The notes under the pieces are model-generated. The model was not told the DNA's origin, did no database searches, and saw only the letters and a list, made by a program, of their open reading frames with translations. Positions 7,681-15,860 of a stretch of 45,757 nucleotides of DNA are shown piece after piece. Made by a program: the position numbers and the translations under genes. Source of the stretch: NaphS2 sp964588535 (GTDB lineage Bacteria; Desulfobacterota; DSM-4660; Desulfatiglandales; Desulfatiglandaceae); NCBI GenBank assembly GCA_964588535.1, contig CAZPQA010000014.1:1-45757 (forward strand), read 5' to 3'. Each line of letters begins with the position of its first letter. Position 1 is the stretch's first letter.

Positions 7681-9264
7681 CTAAGGCGTATCCTTTGCCA
7701 GCTCTTTTTCCGCCAATTCGGTTAAAACAAATTTCTGAACTTTCCCACTGCGGGTCATGGGGAAATCGTTCACGATTTTGAAGTAACGCGGCCGCATCCC
7801 TTCCGCCACATGGGCATTGGAAAAGGTCACCAGGTCTTGCTCATCCAGTTGAGCGCTTTCTTTCAGCTTGACCCAGGCGACCACCTCCTGCCCCTTTTCC
7901 GGATGGGGCACGCCGAAAACCTGCACTTCCGACACATCCGGGTGTTGGTAAAGACATTCCTCCACTTCCACGGGGTAAATCTCTATTTTATCCCTCACAA
8001 TCACATCTTTCAAACGACCGGTTATTTTGAAATACCCGTTTTCGTCCATTTCCCCCAGATCCCCGGAATGGAACCATCCGTCCCGATCAACCGCAGCGGT
8101 CGTGGCCCCCGGCATGCGATAATATTCTTTCATGAGAAACCCCCGGGTGCAGAGTTCCCCTTGCGTATGGGGGACAAGGTCTTCACCCGTCCGGGGATCC
8201 ACAATTTTCACCTCATTACACGGTAGCGGCGTTCCGATGGTTCCCACCCGCAGGGAGAGAGGATCGTCGGGATGGGTCATGGTGATCCACGAGGATGTCT
8301 CCGTGATGCCATAGGCCACTGTGAGGTCGGAAACCCCGATCTCTTCCACCAGCCGCTTCATCAATTCCATGGGACAGGGGGCCCCGCCCACAATGCCGGT
8401 ACGAACCGTACCCCATCGGCCTTTTATGAAACCATGATGTTCCAGAAGCGCAATAAACATGGCGGGAGACCCATATATGCCGGTGCACGCCTCACCATAA
8501 ACCGTATCGAGGACCCTGACCGGATCAAAGGTCTCAGAAGGCATGATCAGGGCCGCCCCGCGAATGAGGCCTGCGAGCGCAATGCACGTATTGCCGAACA
8601 TGTGAAAAAGCGGGAAAAACAGGCAGAGACGGTCGGCTTCGGTAATTTTCTGCCGCTCGGTGGAACAGAGCGATTTATTGATTAACCCCAGGTGATCCAC
8701 CACCACCCCTTTAGGTTTGCCGGTCGTACCCGAGGTGTACATGATGGCCACAGGATCTTCGGGGCGAACGGCCTCCGTCATTTTCCGGGTCTTTTCAAGT
8801 TTCACCGCTTCCCCGCCGCTGATCAGTTCCGGCCAGGGAATCCCGACCGCCGCGGGGCCGGGGGATATCACAATGATATGTTCAAGTGAGGGAATTTTAA
8901 CCGCGGCGGTTGCCTCCGCCAACTCTCCAGAAACCATTAAGGCCACACATTCCGCCTGTTCCAGGATGTATTCCAGATCCTCCCGGCCGGCCCCCGGATC
9001 AACGGGAACAAAGACAGCACCCAGTTTCGCAATGGCCAGCATGGAAATAAGCCACTCCGGAATATTGGCCGCCCATATGGCCACATGATCGCCTCGTTTG
9101 ATTCCCAGGCCCGCCAGACCGCAAAACGCCTGATCCACCTGCCAGGAGAGCAGTTGATACGTATACCGGGTCCCCTTTTCCGTATGAATCAGCGCATCAC
9201 GTTCGGGGTAGCGCTGTGCTATCTTTTCCAGCATACCGCCGATGGTGTCGTTTACCGTTTCCAT
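7681..9264 (-). CDS. AMP-forming acyl-CoA synthetase (ANL superfamily)
   Basis: A 527-residue adenylate-forming ligase that activates a carboxylic acid to acyl-AMP and then acyl-CoA. Visible core motifs: phosphate loop MYTSGTTGKPKGVVVDH (175-191), YGITET (318-323), the ribose-binding Asp in HSGDLGEMDENGYFKITGR (399-417), hinge GRLKDVIVR, and catalytic Lys508 in TRSGKVQKF near the end. The hinge continues with DKIEIYP where many members have GGENIYP. The length is typical of medium/long-chain fatty-acid or aromatic-acid CoA ligases; the substrate is not resolved. GAGGAGA sits 8 nt before the ATG. It is the first gene of the operon with the two kinases, the receiver and the second acyl-CoA synthetase. 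Confidence 0.92.
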   Translation of the reverse strand: METVNDTIGGMLEKIAQRYPERDALIHTEKGTRYTYQLLSWQVDQAFCGLAGLGIKRGDHVAIWAANIPEWLISMLAIAKLGAVFVPVDPGAGREDLEYILEQAECVALMVSGELAEATAAVKIPSLEHIIVISPGPAAVGIPWPELISGGEAVKLEKTRKMTEAVRPEDPVAIMYTSGTTGKPKGVVVDHLGLINKSLCSTERQKITEADRLCLFFPLFHMFGNTCIALAGLIRGAALIMPSETFDPVRVLDTVYGEACTGIYGSPAMFIALLEHHGFIKGRWGTVRTGIVGGAPCPMELMKRLVEEIGVSDLTVAYGITETSSWITMTHPDDPLSLRVGTIGTPLPCNEVKIVDPRTGEDLVPHTQGELCTRGFLMKEYYRMPGATTAAVDRDGWFHSGDLGEMDENGYFKITGRLKDVIVRDKIEIYPVEVEECLYQHPDVSEVQVFGVPHPEKGQEVVAWVKLKESAQLDEQDLVTFSNAHVAEGMRPRYFKIVNDFPMTRSGKVQKFVLTELAEKELAKDTP

Positions 9265-9321
9265 AATGTTTTCTCCTCACACCTTAAACTTTAAACTGCG
9301 GCTTGCCGCCTTAGATCTTTC

Positions 9322-9350
9322 ATTTAATCCGAGTCTAAATATAAGGTCAA
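9322..9350 (-). promoter_or_regulatory. Candidate sigma-70 promoter of the acyl-CoA/kinase operon
   Basis: On the minus strand TTGACC (9350-9345) and TTAAAT (9327-9322) are separated by 17 nt. The -35 box overlaps the stop codon of the preceding metallophosphoesterase gene. The ligase ATG is about 58 nt further on. It is seen by pattern only. Confidence 0.4.
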
Positions 9351-10504
9351 CTGTTTTCCCGCTTCCCATGTACCAGTTCAATAATGGTGACTTCCGGGGG
9401 CGCCAGCAATCGCATGGGCGGTCCCCAGGTTCCGGAACCCCGACTGACGTATAAAACGGCGCCGTTTGCCAATTTCAGCAATCCCGCATCAATGGGATAC
9501 AGCATTTTGATAATCAGGCTGAAAGGAAAAATCTGCCCACGATGGGTATGCCCGGATAATTGCAGGTCAAACAGACCCTTTGACGCCTCATCCAGCAGTG
9601 GCCGATGTTTTAAAACCACTACGAACCGACCCGTCGGCCATTTCGAAAGCAGCTGTTTTTCCGTAGGCTTTCCGTAATGGCCGAACCGGTTAGCCGTTAG
9701 ATCATCCACCCCTGCGATAACCAGAATACCGGGAATGTCAAAGGTCTCATTGCTCAAAAGGGTAAATCCGGCTGCTTTACAGAATTTTCGGGCTCTTTCG
9801 ATTCCCACATAGTATTCGTGGTTTCCGTTGATGGCATATTTCCCATGGGGCGGTTTGATCCCCAGAAATTCCCTTGCCAGACCTTCGATACCATCCACCT
9901 GTCCGTCCAGCAGGTCGCCGGTGGAAACCAGAATATCCGGTTTTGCTGCGCGCACCACGTTCAGGATGCGTGAAAGCTGCCTTTTCCCCATGATCAGCCC
10001 CAGATGCACGTCAGAAATCTGGACAATCCTGAATCGACCCACCTCTTTCGGGATTTCGGGAGATTTTATGACGATATGTTCCGTCTGAATGCTAATGGCT
10101 TCGATTTGAGCATACACGCCTAAAACAAGAGCCGTTCCCAGGCAAAGAAAAAAAACGGTTTTTGGAGAGAACTTCGCTTTAGCTAAACGACGTCCGGTTA
10201 TCAGGGACACCAGAAAAACAACTCCCCGGTAAATATCCAGGAACAATGCCGCCACAACAAAGAGAAACAGGAGGCCCATCCAGGTGTAACCCACATAGGC
10301 CAGCACTCGGGCAAGGGACTCCATTCCCTGCCGCTCAACCACGCGGACCAGGATGGGACAGACGACCATCCCCCCCATGAACAGACCCAAAGCGACTCCC
10401 ACCCCTTTGTGAAAGTGAAATGCCCGCCTGGCCGTCCAAAAGGCAAGGAAATGAAGAGAACCGTAGAGGGCAATGAAAACACTTAGAAAAATGGTCATTC
10501 GCAC
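9347..10504 (-). CDS. Membrane-anchored calcineurin-like metallophosphoesterase
   Basis: A 385-residue protein with about four N-terminal membrane segments (5-27, 34-56, 68-92, 114-132), then a calcineurin-type phosphoesterase domain. All metal-binding blocks are present: ISDVHLG (Asp165/His167), STGDLLDG (Asp197), NGNHEYY (Asn227/His229), LKHRP (His300) and LSGHTHRGQ (His319/His321). This layout matches YkuE/YaeI-like enzymes, which in characterised cases act on UDP-diacylglucosamine-type lipids or other phosphodiesters; the substrate here is unknown. The start is GTG 10504 (AGAGG 9 nt upstream) or ATG 10498. It is followed after 82 bp by the ligase operon. Confidence 0.88.
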   Translation of the reverse strand: MRMTIFLSVFIALYGSLHFLAFWTARRAFHFHKGVGVALGLFMGGMVVCPILVRVVERQGMESLARVLAYVGYTWMGLLFLFVVAALFLDIYRGVVFLVSLITGRRLAKAKFSPKTVFFLCLGTALVLGVYAQIEAISIQTEHIVIKSPEIPKEVGRFRIVQISDVHLGLIMGKRQLSRILNVVRAAKPDILVSTGDLLDGQVDGIEGLAREFLGIKPPHGKYAINGNHEYYVGIERARKFCKAAGFTLLSNETFDIPGILVIAGVDDLTANRFGHYGKPTEKQLLSKWPTGRFVVVLKHRPLLDEASKGLFDLQLSGHTHRGQIFPFSLIIKMLYPIDAGLLKLANGAVLYVSRGSGTWGPPMRLLAPPEVTIIELVHGKRENS

Positions 10505-10551
10505 TGACAGACACCTCTTTTAAAGTTTCGGGACAGGTGTTTATTGAACCA

Positions 10552-10950
10552 TCAGGCCCTGGACCAGTTTTCCATTTTCAAGCCATCGATCCGCCCAAAA
10601 TGCTTTTCGTTGTTGGTAACGATGGTCAGGTTATGGCTCATGGCGGTTGAGGCCAGGATGAGATCAAAATCATCCAGCGGCTTTCCAACCTTTTCGAGAC
10701 CTGATTTCAACACGCCAAAGATCTCAACCAGTTCCCGACTGACAGGTATGATTTCAAATGTGTTTTCAATTGTTTTTATTTTTGCGAGATTGTTGGCAAT
10801 CTTTTTAGATTTATAGGCGCCATAATACAACTCCATCAGGGTGACGGCACTTATTTTGATGGGGTCGTGGAGGTGGCGCCGAAGGTTCCGGCGTACCGCT
10901 TTATCGGCTTTCAAGCTGTAAATGATCATGTCGGTATCAAGCAGATACAT
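10552..10950 (-). CDS. vapC: VapC-type PIN-domain toxin
   Basis: A 132-residue PIN-domain ribonuclease. The acidic metal-binding residues are in place: Asp5 in MYLLDTD, Glu40 in TLMELYYG, and Asp94/Asp96 in PLDDFDLILASTA, followed by LTIVTNNEKHFGRI near the end. VapC toxins cut tRNA or rRNA when not held by their antitoxin; the target here is not predictable. The ATG begins 1 nt after the stop of the antitoxin gene, so the two are translationally coupled. The length is normal for the family. Confidence 0.93.
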   Translation of the reverse strand: MYLLDTDMIIYSLKADKAVRRNLRRHLHDPIKISAVTLMELYYGAYKSKKIANNLAKIKTIENTFEIIPVSRELVEIFGVLKSGLEKVGKPLDDFDLILASTAMSHNLTIVTNNEKHFGRIDGLKMENWSRA

Positions 10951-10951
10951 T

Positions 10952-11224
10952 TTAAAACCCTTCGGATAATTTCTTGGAGTTTAACCGATCTCTTTTAATA
11001 TCATAAATAATTTCTTCAGGACCTCTATCATCCTGCCAGGAGCCGCCCAGATCCAGAAGAACCTGCGCCGGCGACTTCGCTGCACCGGTCATTTTTCTTC
11101 CGGAAAGGTACCCTTTCAACAAGTAAAGAACCTGCTGGCTGATGGACCGGTTTTCCGAATCCGCCAGGGCCTTTATCCGCCCATAGAACTCCTCGTCTAT
11201 ATTCTTGATCTGCAAATTCGCCAT
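10952..11224 (-). CDS. vapB: VapB/FitA-type ribbon-helix-helix antitoxin
   Basis: About 90 residues. The N-terminal ANLQIKNIDEEFYGRIKALA and SENRSISQQVLYLLKGYL form a ribbon-helix-helix (Arc/FitA-like) DNA-binding domain; the C-terminal part with SWQDDRGPEEIIYDIKRDR should wrap the toxin. The ATG at 11224 is preceded by AAGGAGGTG about 7 nt upstream; an in-frame codon three positions earlier is less likely. It sits directly before the toxin gene and behind an inverted repeat that could be its own operator. Antitoxin identity rests on the fold pattern and the coupled PIN gene. Confidence 0.9.
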   Translation of the reverse strand: MANLQIKNIDEEFYGRIKALADSENRSISQQVLYLLKGYLSGRKMTGAAKSPAQVLLDLGGSWQDDRGPEEIIYDIKRDRLNSKKLSEGF

Positions 11225-11246
11225 AAAACACACCTCCTTGCACTTT

Positions 11247-11273
11247 TCATGAAATATTACTCCTTTTTCATGA
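11247..11273 (-). promoter_or_regulatory. Inverted repeat, candidate VapB operator
   Basis: TCATGAAA at 11247-11254 and TTTCATGA at 11266-11273 form a perfect 8-bp inverted repeat with an 11-nt centre, 23 nt before the antitoxin ATG. Antitoxins of this type repress their own operon by binding such repeats. The role is inferred from position. Confidence 0.5.
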
Positions 11274-11347
11274 CAAACACAACAGGTTTTTCATTTAACA
11301 AGATTTTACCCAAATCACCTGGACCTTGGAAGATGCCAGATTGCCGC

Positions 11348-14300
11348 TTACATGTAGATTTGTCTGTTTTTCTGCAGCGCATAAAAAACCACCGGCACGA
11401 TCACCAGGGTGAAAAGGGTTGACGCGAACAACCCGAAAATCAAGGCCCACGCCAAACCGGAAAAGATGGGATCCAGGGTGATGGGCCAGGCCCCCAGGGC
11501 CGTGGTGGCGGCGGTCAGCAAAATGGGTCGCAGCCGGATGGCGCCACTCTGCAAAATGGCCTCCCGAAGGGCCACCCCTTTCTTGACAGCGCCGTTTACG
11601 AACTCAATCAACACCAGCGAATTTCGAATGACAATGCCGCCCAGCGCGATCATACCGATCATGCTGGTGGCCGTGAAAAAGACCGGATTGTCAAAGCCGC
11701 CAACGGGATCGGCCAGCAACAGATTGAGCAGCCAGAACCCCGGCATGATGCCGATGAGGGTCAGGGGGACTGCCAGCATGATCAGAAGGGGCATGAGAAA
11801 TGAATTCATCTGGATCACCAGCAGGGTGTAAATCCCCATCAGGGCGGCCATATTGGAAATACCCATGTCCCGAAAGACCCGCAGGGTGATCTTCCACTCC
11901 CCTTCCCCGGCCCATTCAGCTCGCAAGCCGTCTGGAAGCGGTTGATGGTCAATCCGTTTCTGCATATCCAAAATGGCCTCGGCAGGGGCACGGCCGGCCA
12001 TCTCCCCGAACACATAGACCACCCGCTCAAGATTTTTGTGGTATATGGGTTGATCCTCGGCCACTTTTTTAAAAGTCCCCAACTCCCCCAGGGGAATCAT
12101 TTTGCCGTCCTGTGCCTTTACGGGAATCCGGGAAAGCGACACAATGCCGGAGCGTTTGGCCCTGGGAAGGATGATTTTCACCGGAAGGGGCTGGCGTTCC
12201 CCCCGTCGGTGAACCGTGGCGGGGCTTCCCCCGCTCAATGCAGTTCTCAGGGTCCCGGTGATCATGGCGGTGCTTACCCCGTGCAGTGCTGCCTTTTCTT
12301 TGTCCAGCACAAAATCGATCCGATCTCTCGGGGTCTCGGTGGTATCGTCAATATCCACCACAAAGGGTTCTGTTTTCATGATCCCCTGCACGGTTTTTCC
12401 AGCCGCAATCAGGTCTTCATAGGACTGGTCCGGTCCCCCGTAAATTTCCGCCACCACCGTGGCAATTACGGGCGGCCCGGGGGGCATCTCCACCAGTTTG
12501 ATGTGTGCCCCGTGGCGGGCTGCAACGGCTTCCAGGTCCTTTCGCAGGCGAAGCAGGATGGCATGGCTCTGTTGTTTGCGCCGTTGTTTCCCTGCCAGGT
12601 TAACGCGGATATCCGCCACATTCCCCCCCTGCCGCAGGTAATAGTGCCGCACCATGCCGTTAAAATCCATGGGCGAGGCGGTCCCCGTGTAAGAAACGAG
12701 ATTCGTCACCTCCGGAACCTGGCGCAGGTACCGTTCAAAATCCTGAACCACCCGGGAGGTCTGCTCAAGGGGCGTGCCTTCGGGCATATCGATCACGATC
12801 TGAAATTCATCCTTATTGTCAAAGGGGAGCATTTTCATGGGCACGTATCGAAACAGCGCCAGGAGCATAGAGACCACCAGCAGCAAGAAAACAATAAAAT
12901 AAAGAAGGAATCGTTTGCTCCCCGAATCCAGAAAAGGGGCCACCACAAGGCGATACCCTTTTTTAACCCATGGGGGCGTCACATCGGCACCCACGCCGGA
13001 CACGGCCTGCTGATCGGATGCGGGTGCGGATTTTCTCAGCAGCAGGTAACTGAACCAGGGCACCACCGTAATAGCGCACAGCGTGGAAAAACTCACCGTA
13101 AGGGGTACATTGGCGGCCATGGGCGCCATGTACGGGCCCATCATGCCCGTGATGAAAAAGAGCGGCACAAAGGAAATAATAATGGCCAGGGTACTCATGA
13201 TCACCGGAGGCAGAACCTCCTGGACCGCATGGAGCGTGGCGGAAAGGGGATTTCGCTTTCCCATTCGAATATGCCGCTGAATATTGTCCACATTGGTGAT
13301 GGGGTCGTCCACCACAAGCCCCAGGCTCAAAATGAGGGCAAACAGGGTCACCCGGTTGATGGTAAAGCCGAAAGCATAGTTGACAAAAAGGGCCAGTGAA
13401 AAGCTCAAAGGGACGGCCAGGGCCACCACCAGGGCTTCACGCCAACCCAGGGTAAAGGCCAGGAGGGCCACCACCGTGAGGATGGCAAAGGCCAGAGATC
13501 CCAGAAGATTGTTGACCTTATGCTGGGCAGTTTGCCCGTAATTCCGGGTGACCGCCACCTCAACACCGTCCGGGATCACGGTTTTTTTCAGTTCATCCAT
13601 CTTGATCAGGATTTCATCGGCTACCCGAACTGCATTGGTTCCCCGTTTCTTTGCCAGGGCCAGGGTGACAGCCGGCAGATCGTGGGTCATTCCCTTGTGA
13701 GTGTCGGGTCTCCGGTAAGCATTGGAAAAACCAAAGCGCGTATACACGGTTGGCTCTTCCGGTCCATCCGTCACCTGGGCGATATCCCGCAGGTATACGG
13801 GCCGCCCCTGGTGCATGGAAATCACCAGGTCGGCAACTTCCCGCGCCGACCCCACAAAGGAGTCACTGGTCACCAAAAACGATTCGTTGGTTCGATTGAA
13901 ATGCCCCGCCGTTACCGCGGCATCGGTTCCCTGAAGGGCTCGCCAGACGTCCAGCATGGAGACCCCCAGGCCTGCCATTCGGTCCGGGCTGAGCGCTACC
14001 CGCACTTCCCTTGAACGACCGCCGACAATGTAGGTTCTGGAAATATCCGGAACCCGGGCCAGCCGGCTCAGTACCTCTTCACCGATGCGGCGCAGTTCAT
14101 GGTCATTGTACTGATGGGAATAAAGGGTCAGGTTGACAATGGGTACATCGTCAATTTCCACCGGTCGGATCAGCCAGTTTTGCACCAGTGGCGGGGCCTG
14201 GTCCATGTTCATGGAAATCTTGTTGTAGAGCTTTACCAGGGACTTTTCCCGGTCTTCACCCACGTAAAAGCGAACCGTAACAATGGCCATGTCCCGACGG

Positions 14301-14584
14301 GACACGGAATACACATACTCGACCCCGTCAATCTGCCAGAGCAGACGTTCCAGGGGGGTGGCCACCAGTTTCTCCACTTCCTCCGCTGACGCGCCCGGGG
14401 CGTTGACATAGACATCGGCCAGCGGCACCACAATCTGGGGTTCCTCTTCCCGCGGCGTCATCAAAACAGCGGCTGCCCCCATGGCCATGGCGAAGATGAT
14501 AAAGAGAATGGAAAGCTTGGAGGTAATGAACAGCTCCACAATCCGGGCGATCAATCCCGGTGGGCGCGAATCATTCCGGCTCAT
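11348..14584 (-). CDS. RND efflux permease (HAE1/AcrB-like)
   Basis: A 1078-residue inner-membrane RND pump, a normal length for the family. A first membrane segment near 20-42 is followed by a large periplasmic domain with NAPGASAEEVEKLVATPLE. The central segment LILSLGLVVDDPITNVDN holds the proton-relay aspartates of transmembrane helix 4, and a second half repeats the layout (GMIALGGIVIRNSLVLIEF near 985-1005). The opening resembles permeases of the multidrug/solvent or metal type that keep PREEEPQI after helix 1. Substrate unknown. It starts inside the last codon of the adaptor gene (ATGA overlap), so it is the third gene of a tripartite efflux operon. Confidence 0.93.
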   Translation of the reverse strand: MSRNDSRPPGLIARIVELFITSKLSILFIIFAMAMGAAAVLMTPREEEPQIVVPLADVYVNAPGASAEEVEKLVATPLERLLWQIDGVEYVYSVSRRDMAIVTVRFYVGEDREKSLVKLYNKISMNMDQAPPLVQNWLIRPVEIDDVPIVNLTLYSHQYNDHELRRIGEEVLSRLARVPDISRTYIVGGRSREVRVALSPDRMAGLGVSMLDVWRALQGTDAAVTAGHFNRTNESFLVTSDSFVGSAREVADLVISMHQGRPVYLRDIAQVTDGPEEPTVYTRFGFSNAYRRPDTHKGMTHDLPAVTLALAKKRGTNAVRVADEILIKMDELKKTVIPDGVEVAVTRNYGQTAQHKVNNLLGSLAFAILTVVALLAFTLGWREALVVALAVPLSFSLALFVNYAFGFTINRVTLFALILSLGLVVDDPITNVDNIQRHIRMGKRNPLSATLHAVQEVLPPVIMSTLAIIISFVPLFFITGMMGPYMAPMAANVPLTVSFSTLCAITVVPWFSYLLLRKSAPASDQQAVSGVGADVTPPWVKKGYRLVVAPFLDSGSKRFLLYFIVFLLLVVSMLLALFRYVPMKMLPFDNKDEFQIVIDMPEGTPLEQTSRVVQDFERYLRQVPEVTNLVSYTGTASPMDFNGMVRHYYLRQGGNVADIRVNLAGKQRRKQQSHAILLRLRKDLEAVAARHGAHIKLVEMPPGPPVIATVVAEIYGGPDQSYEDLIAAGKTVQGIMKTEPFVVDIDDTTETPRDRIDFVLDKEKAALHGVSTAMITGTLRTALSGGSPATVHRRGERQPLPVKIILPRAKRSGIVSLSRIPVKAQDGKMIPLGELGTFKKVAEDQPIYHKNLERVVYVFGEMAGRAPAEAILDMQKRIDHQPLPDGLRAEWAGEGEWKITLRVFRDMGISNMAALMGIYTLLVIQMNSFLMPLLIMLAVPLTLIGIMPGFWLLNLLLADPVGGFDNPVFFTATSMIGMIALGGIVIRNSLVLIEFVNGAVKKGVALREAILQSGAIRLRPILLTAATTALGAWPITLDPIFSGLAWALIFGLFASTLFTLVIVPVVFYALQKNRQIYM

Positions 14585-15747
14585 TTCGCTTCCTCCCCAA
14601 CAACAACCGTTTCATCGCCGTTTAAGCCCGAAAGCACCTCCACCCGGTTGTGAAACACCCGTCCTGTGGTCACATAGATCCGAGTCCATTTCTCCCCGGA
14701 TTTAACGTGTACCATTTCCAGTTGCCCCACCCGTTCAAGAGCGTTTTCCGGCATCCATACCACGGATATTTTCCCCACCGGTACCATCAGACGCCCGAAC
14801 ATGCCGGGATAGAGCCCTTTGGTCTCTGGCAGGCCTACCTTGACCAGAAAGGAACGGGTGGCCGGATCCGCAGAAGGGACGATTTCGGTCACCGGACCCG
14901 ACAGGCTCTTTTTAATGGCCGTAATCACGACCTTCAAGGATTCCCCCAGCTTGATCCGGTGAATCATCCCTTCCGGCACCAGGGCCTCCAGGCGCAGGGC
15001 CCCACGGGTCTGCAACACCAGCAGCGGTTTTCCGGGGAATGCCATATCGCCGGGTTCCGCCAGCCGTTCGGCCACCTGCCCATGGGCATCCGACCGAATT
15101 TCAGTATAATTCTTAACAATGCGCGCTTCTTCAAAGCCCTTCTCGGCCTGTTTTACGCCGGCATTCCCTTCCTTCAAACCCTCACGAGCCTGACTGAGGC
15201 CGGCCCGGGCCTGGTGAAAAGAAGCTTCTGCCTCCTCCAGCTGCTGCTTCGTGGCCGCTTCTGATTTGAAATAGGTTTTCACGCGGTTATGGGCAGCTTC
15301 CGCACGCCCAAAGGTGGCTTCCGCCGCGTTAACTCCCTGTCGGGCCTGATCCCGCCGGGCACGGGCCGATAAAACCGCTTGCCGCGCCTGTTCCAAACGG
15401 GCCTGCAACTCCCGGCTGTCCAGCACCACCAGGCGGTCTCCGGTTTTAACCATATCCCCGGGTCGCACCAGGACATCAACAATACGCCCCTGCACCCGGG
15501 ACTCAACCCGGGTTTCCTGTCGGGGGCGTACCGTTCCCGGGGCCTCGTAAAAATCGGGCACCGTTTCCCGAACTACTCTTGCGGTGGCCTTTGTCGTCCA
15601 CATTGGTTTCTCGACGCTTAATTTCCCCGGATCGATTTTATCAGGGACAAAAACGTCGGCCATGTAAAGCATCAATAACACCAGCGCTACTATACCGCAC
15701 AGTAAAGACAGAAAACGGACCCCTTTTCGAGATTTCTTTTCATCCAT
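14581..15747 (-). CDS. Efflux adaptor, membrane fusion protein (HlyD/AcrA family)
   Basis: A 388-residue periplasmic adaptor. One N-terminal membrane anchor lies near 11-31 (LSLLCGIVALVLLMLYMADV). A lipoyl/barrel-sandwich half with ESRVQGRIVDVLVRPGDMV is followed by a long Ala/Gln/Arg-rich coiled coil (about 110-200) that contacts the outer-membrane factor. The second lipoyl half (AEPGDMAFPGKPLLVLQ) and a beta-barrel/membrane-proximal domain come after it. It links the permease encoded just downstream (4-nt overlap) with the outer-membrane protein encoded upstream. GGGAG lies about 11 nt before the ATG. Confidence 0.92.
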   Translation of the reverse strand: MDEKKSRKGVRFLSLLCGIVALVLLMLYMADVFVPDKIDPGKLSVEKPMWTTKATARVVRETVPDFYEAPGTVRPRQETRVESRVQGRIVDVLVRPGDMVKTGDRLVVLDSRELQARLEQARQAVLSARARRDQARQGVNAAEATFGRAEAAHNRVKTYFKSEAATKQQLEEAEASFHQARAGLSQAREGLKEGNAGVKQAEKGFEEARIVKNYTEIRSDAHGQVAERLAEPGDMAFPGKPLLVLQTRGALRLEALVPEGMIHRIKLGESLKVVITAIKKSLSGPVTEIVPSADPATRSFLVKVGLPETKGLYPGMFGRLMVPVGKISVVWMPENALERVGQLEMVHVKSGEKWTRIYVTTGRVFHNRVEVLSGLNGDETVVVGEEAK

Positions 15748-15783
15748 GACAATCCATTCTCCCTACCCCTTCACAATTCAAAC

Positions 15784-15860
15784 CGCTGTCCTCCGTCATC
15801 TGTAAAGGGCAGGCACGAGACCTGCCCCTACCGTCATCTGTCATCTGTCGTCCGTCCTCC
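15784..15860. repeat. Low-complexity CTGTCATC-type repeat with GGCAGG hairpin
   Basis: Degenerate 7-8-base units of the form TCTGTCA/CTCCGTC run through 15787-15801 and 15831-15861. Between them is a hairpin GGGCAGG-CACGAGA-CCTGCCC (15808-15828). Sequences of both kinds recur between genes in many environmental bacterial genomes. Here the right part codes for the last residues of the outer-membrane factor (TTDDR), so the repeat has entered the reading frame. Confidence 0.6.

Noticed and set aside
11942..13399. A 485-codon plus-strand frame
   Set aside because: Antisense to the RND permease; rich in His, Gly and Gln with no domain, so a shadow of the real gene.
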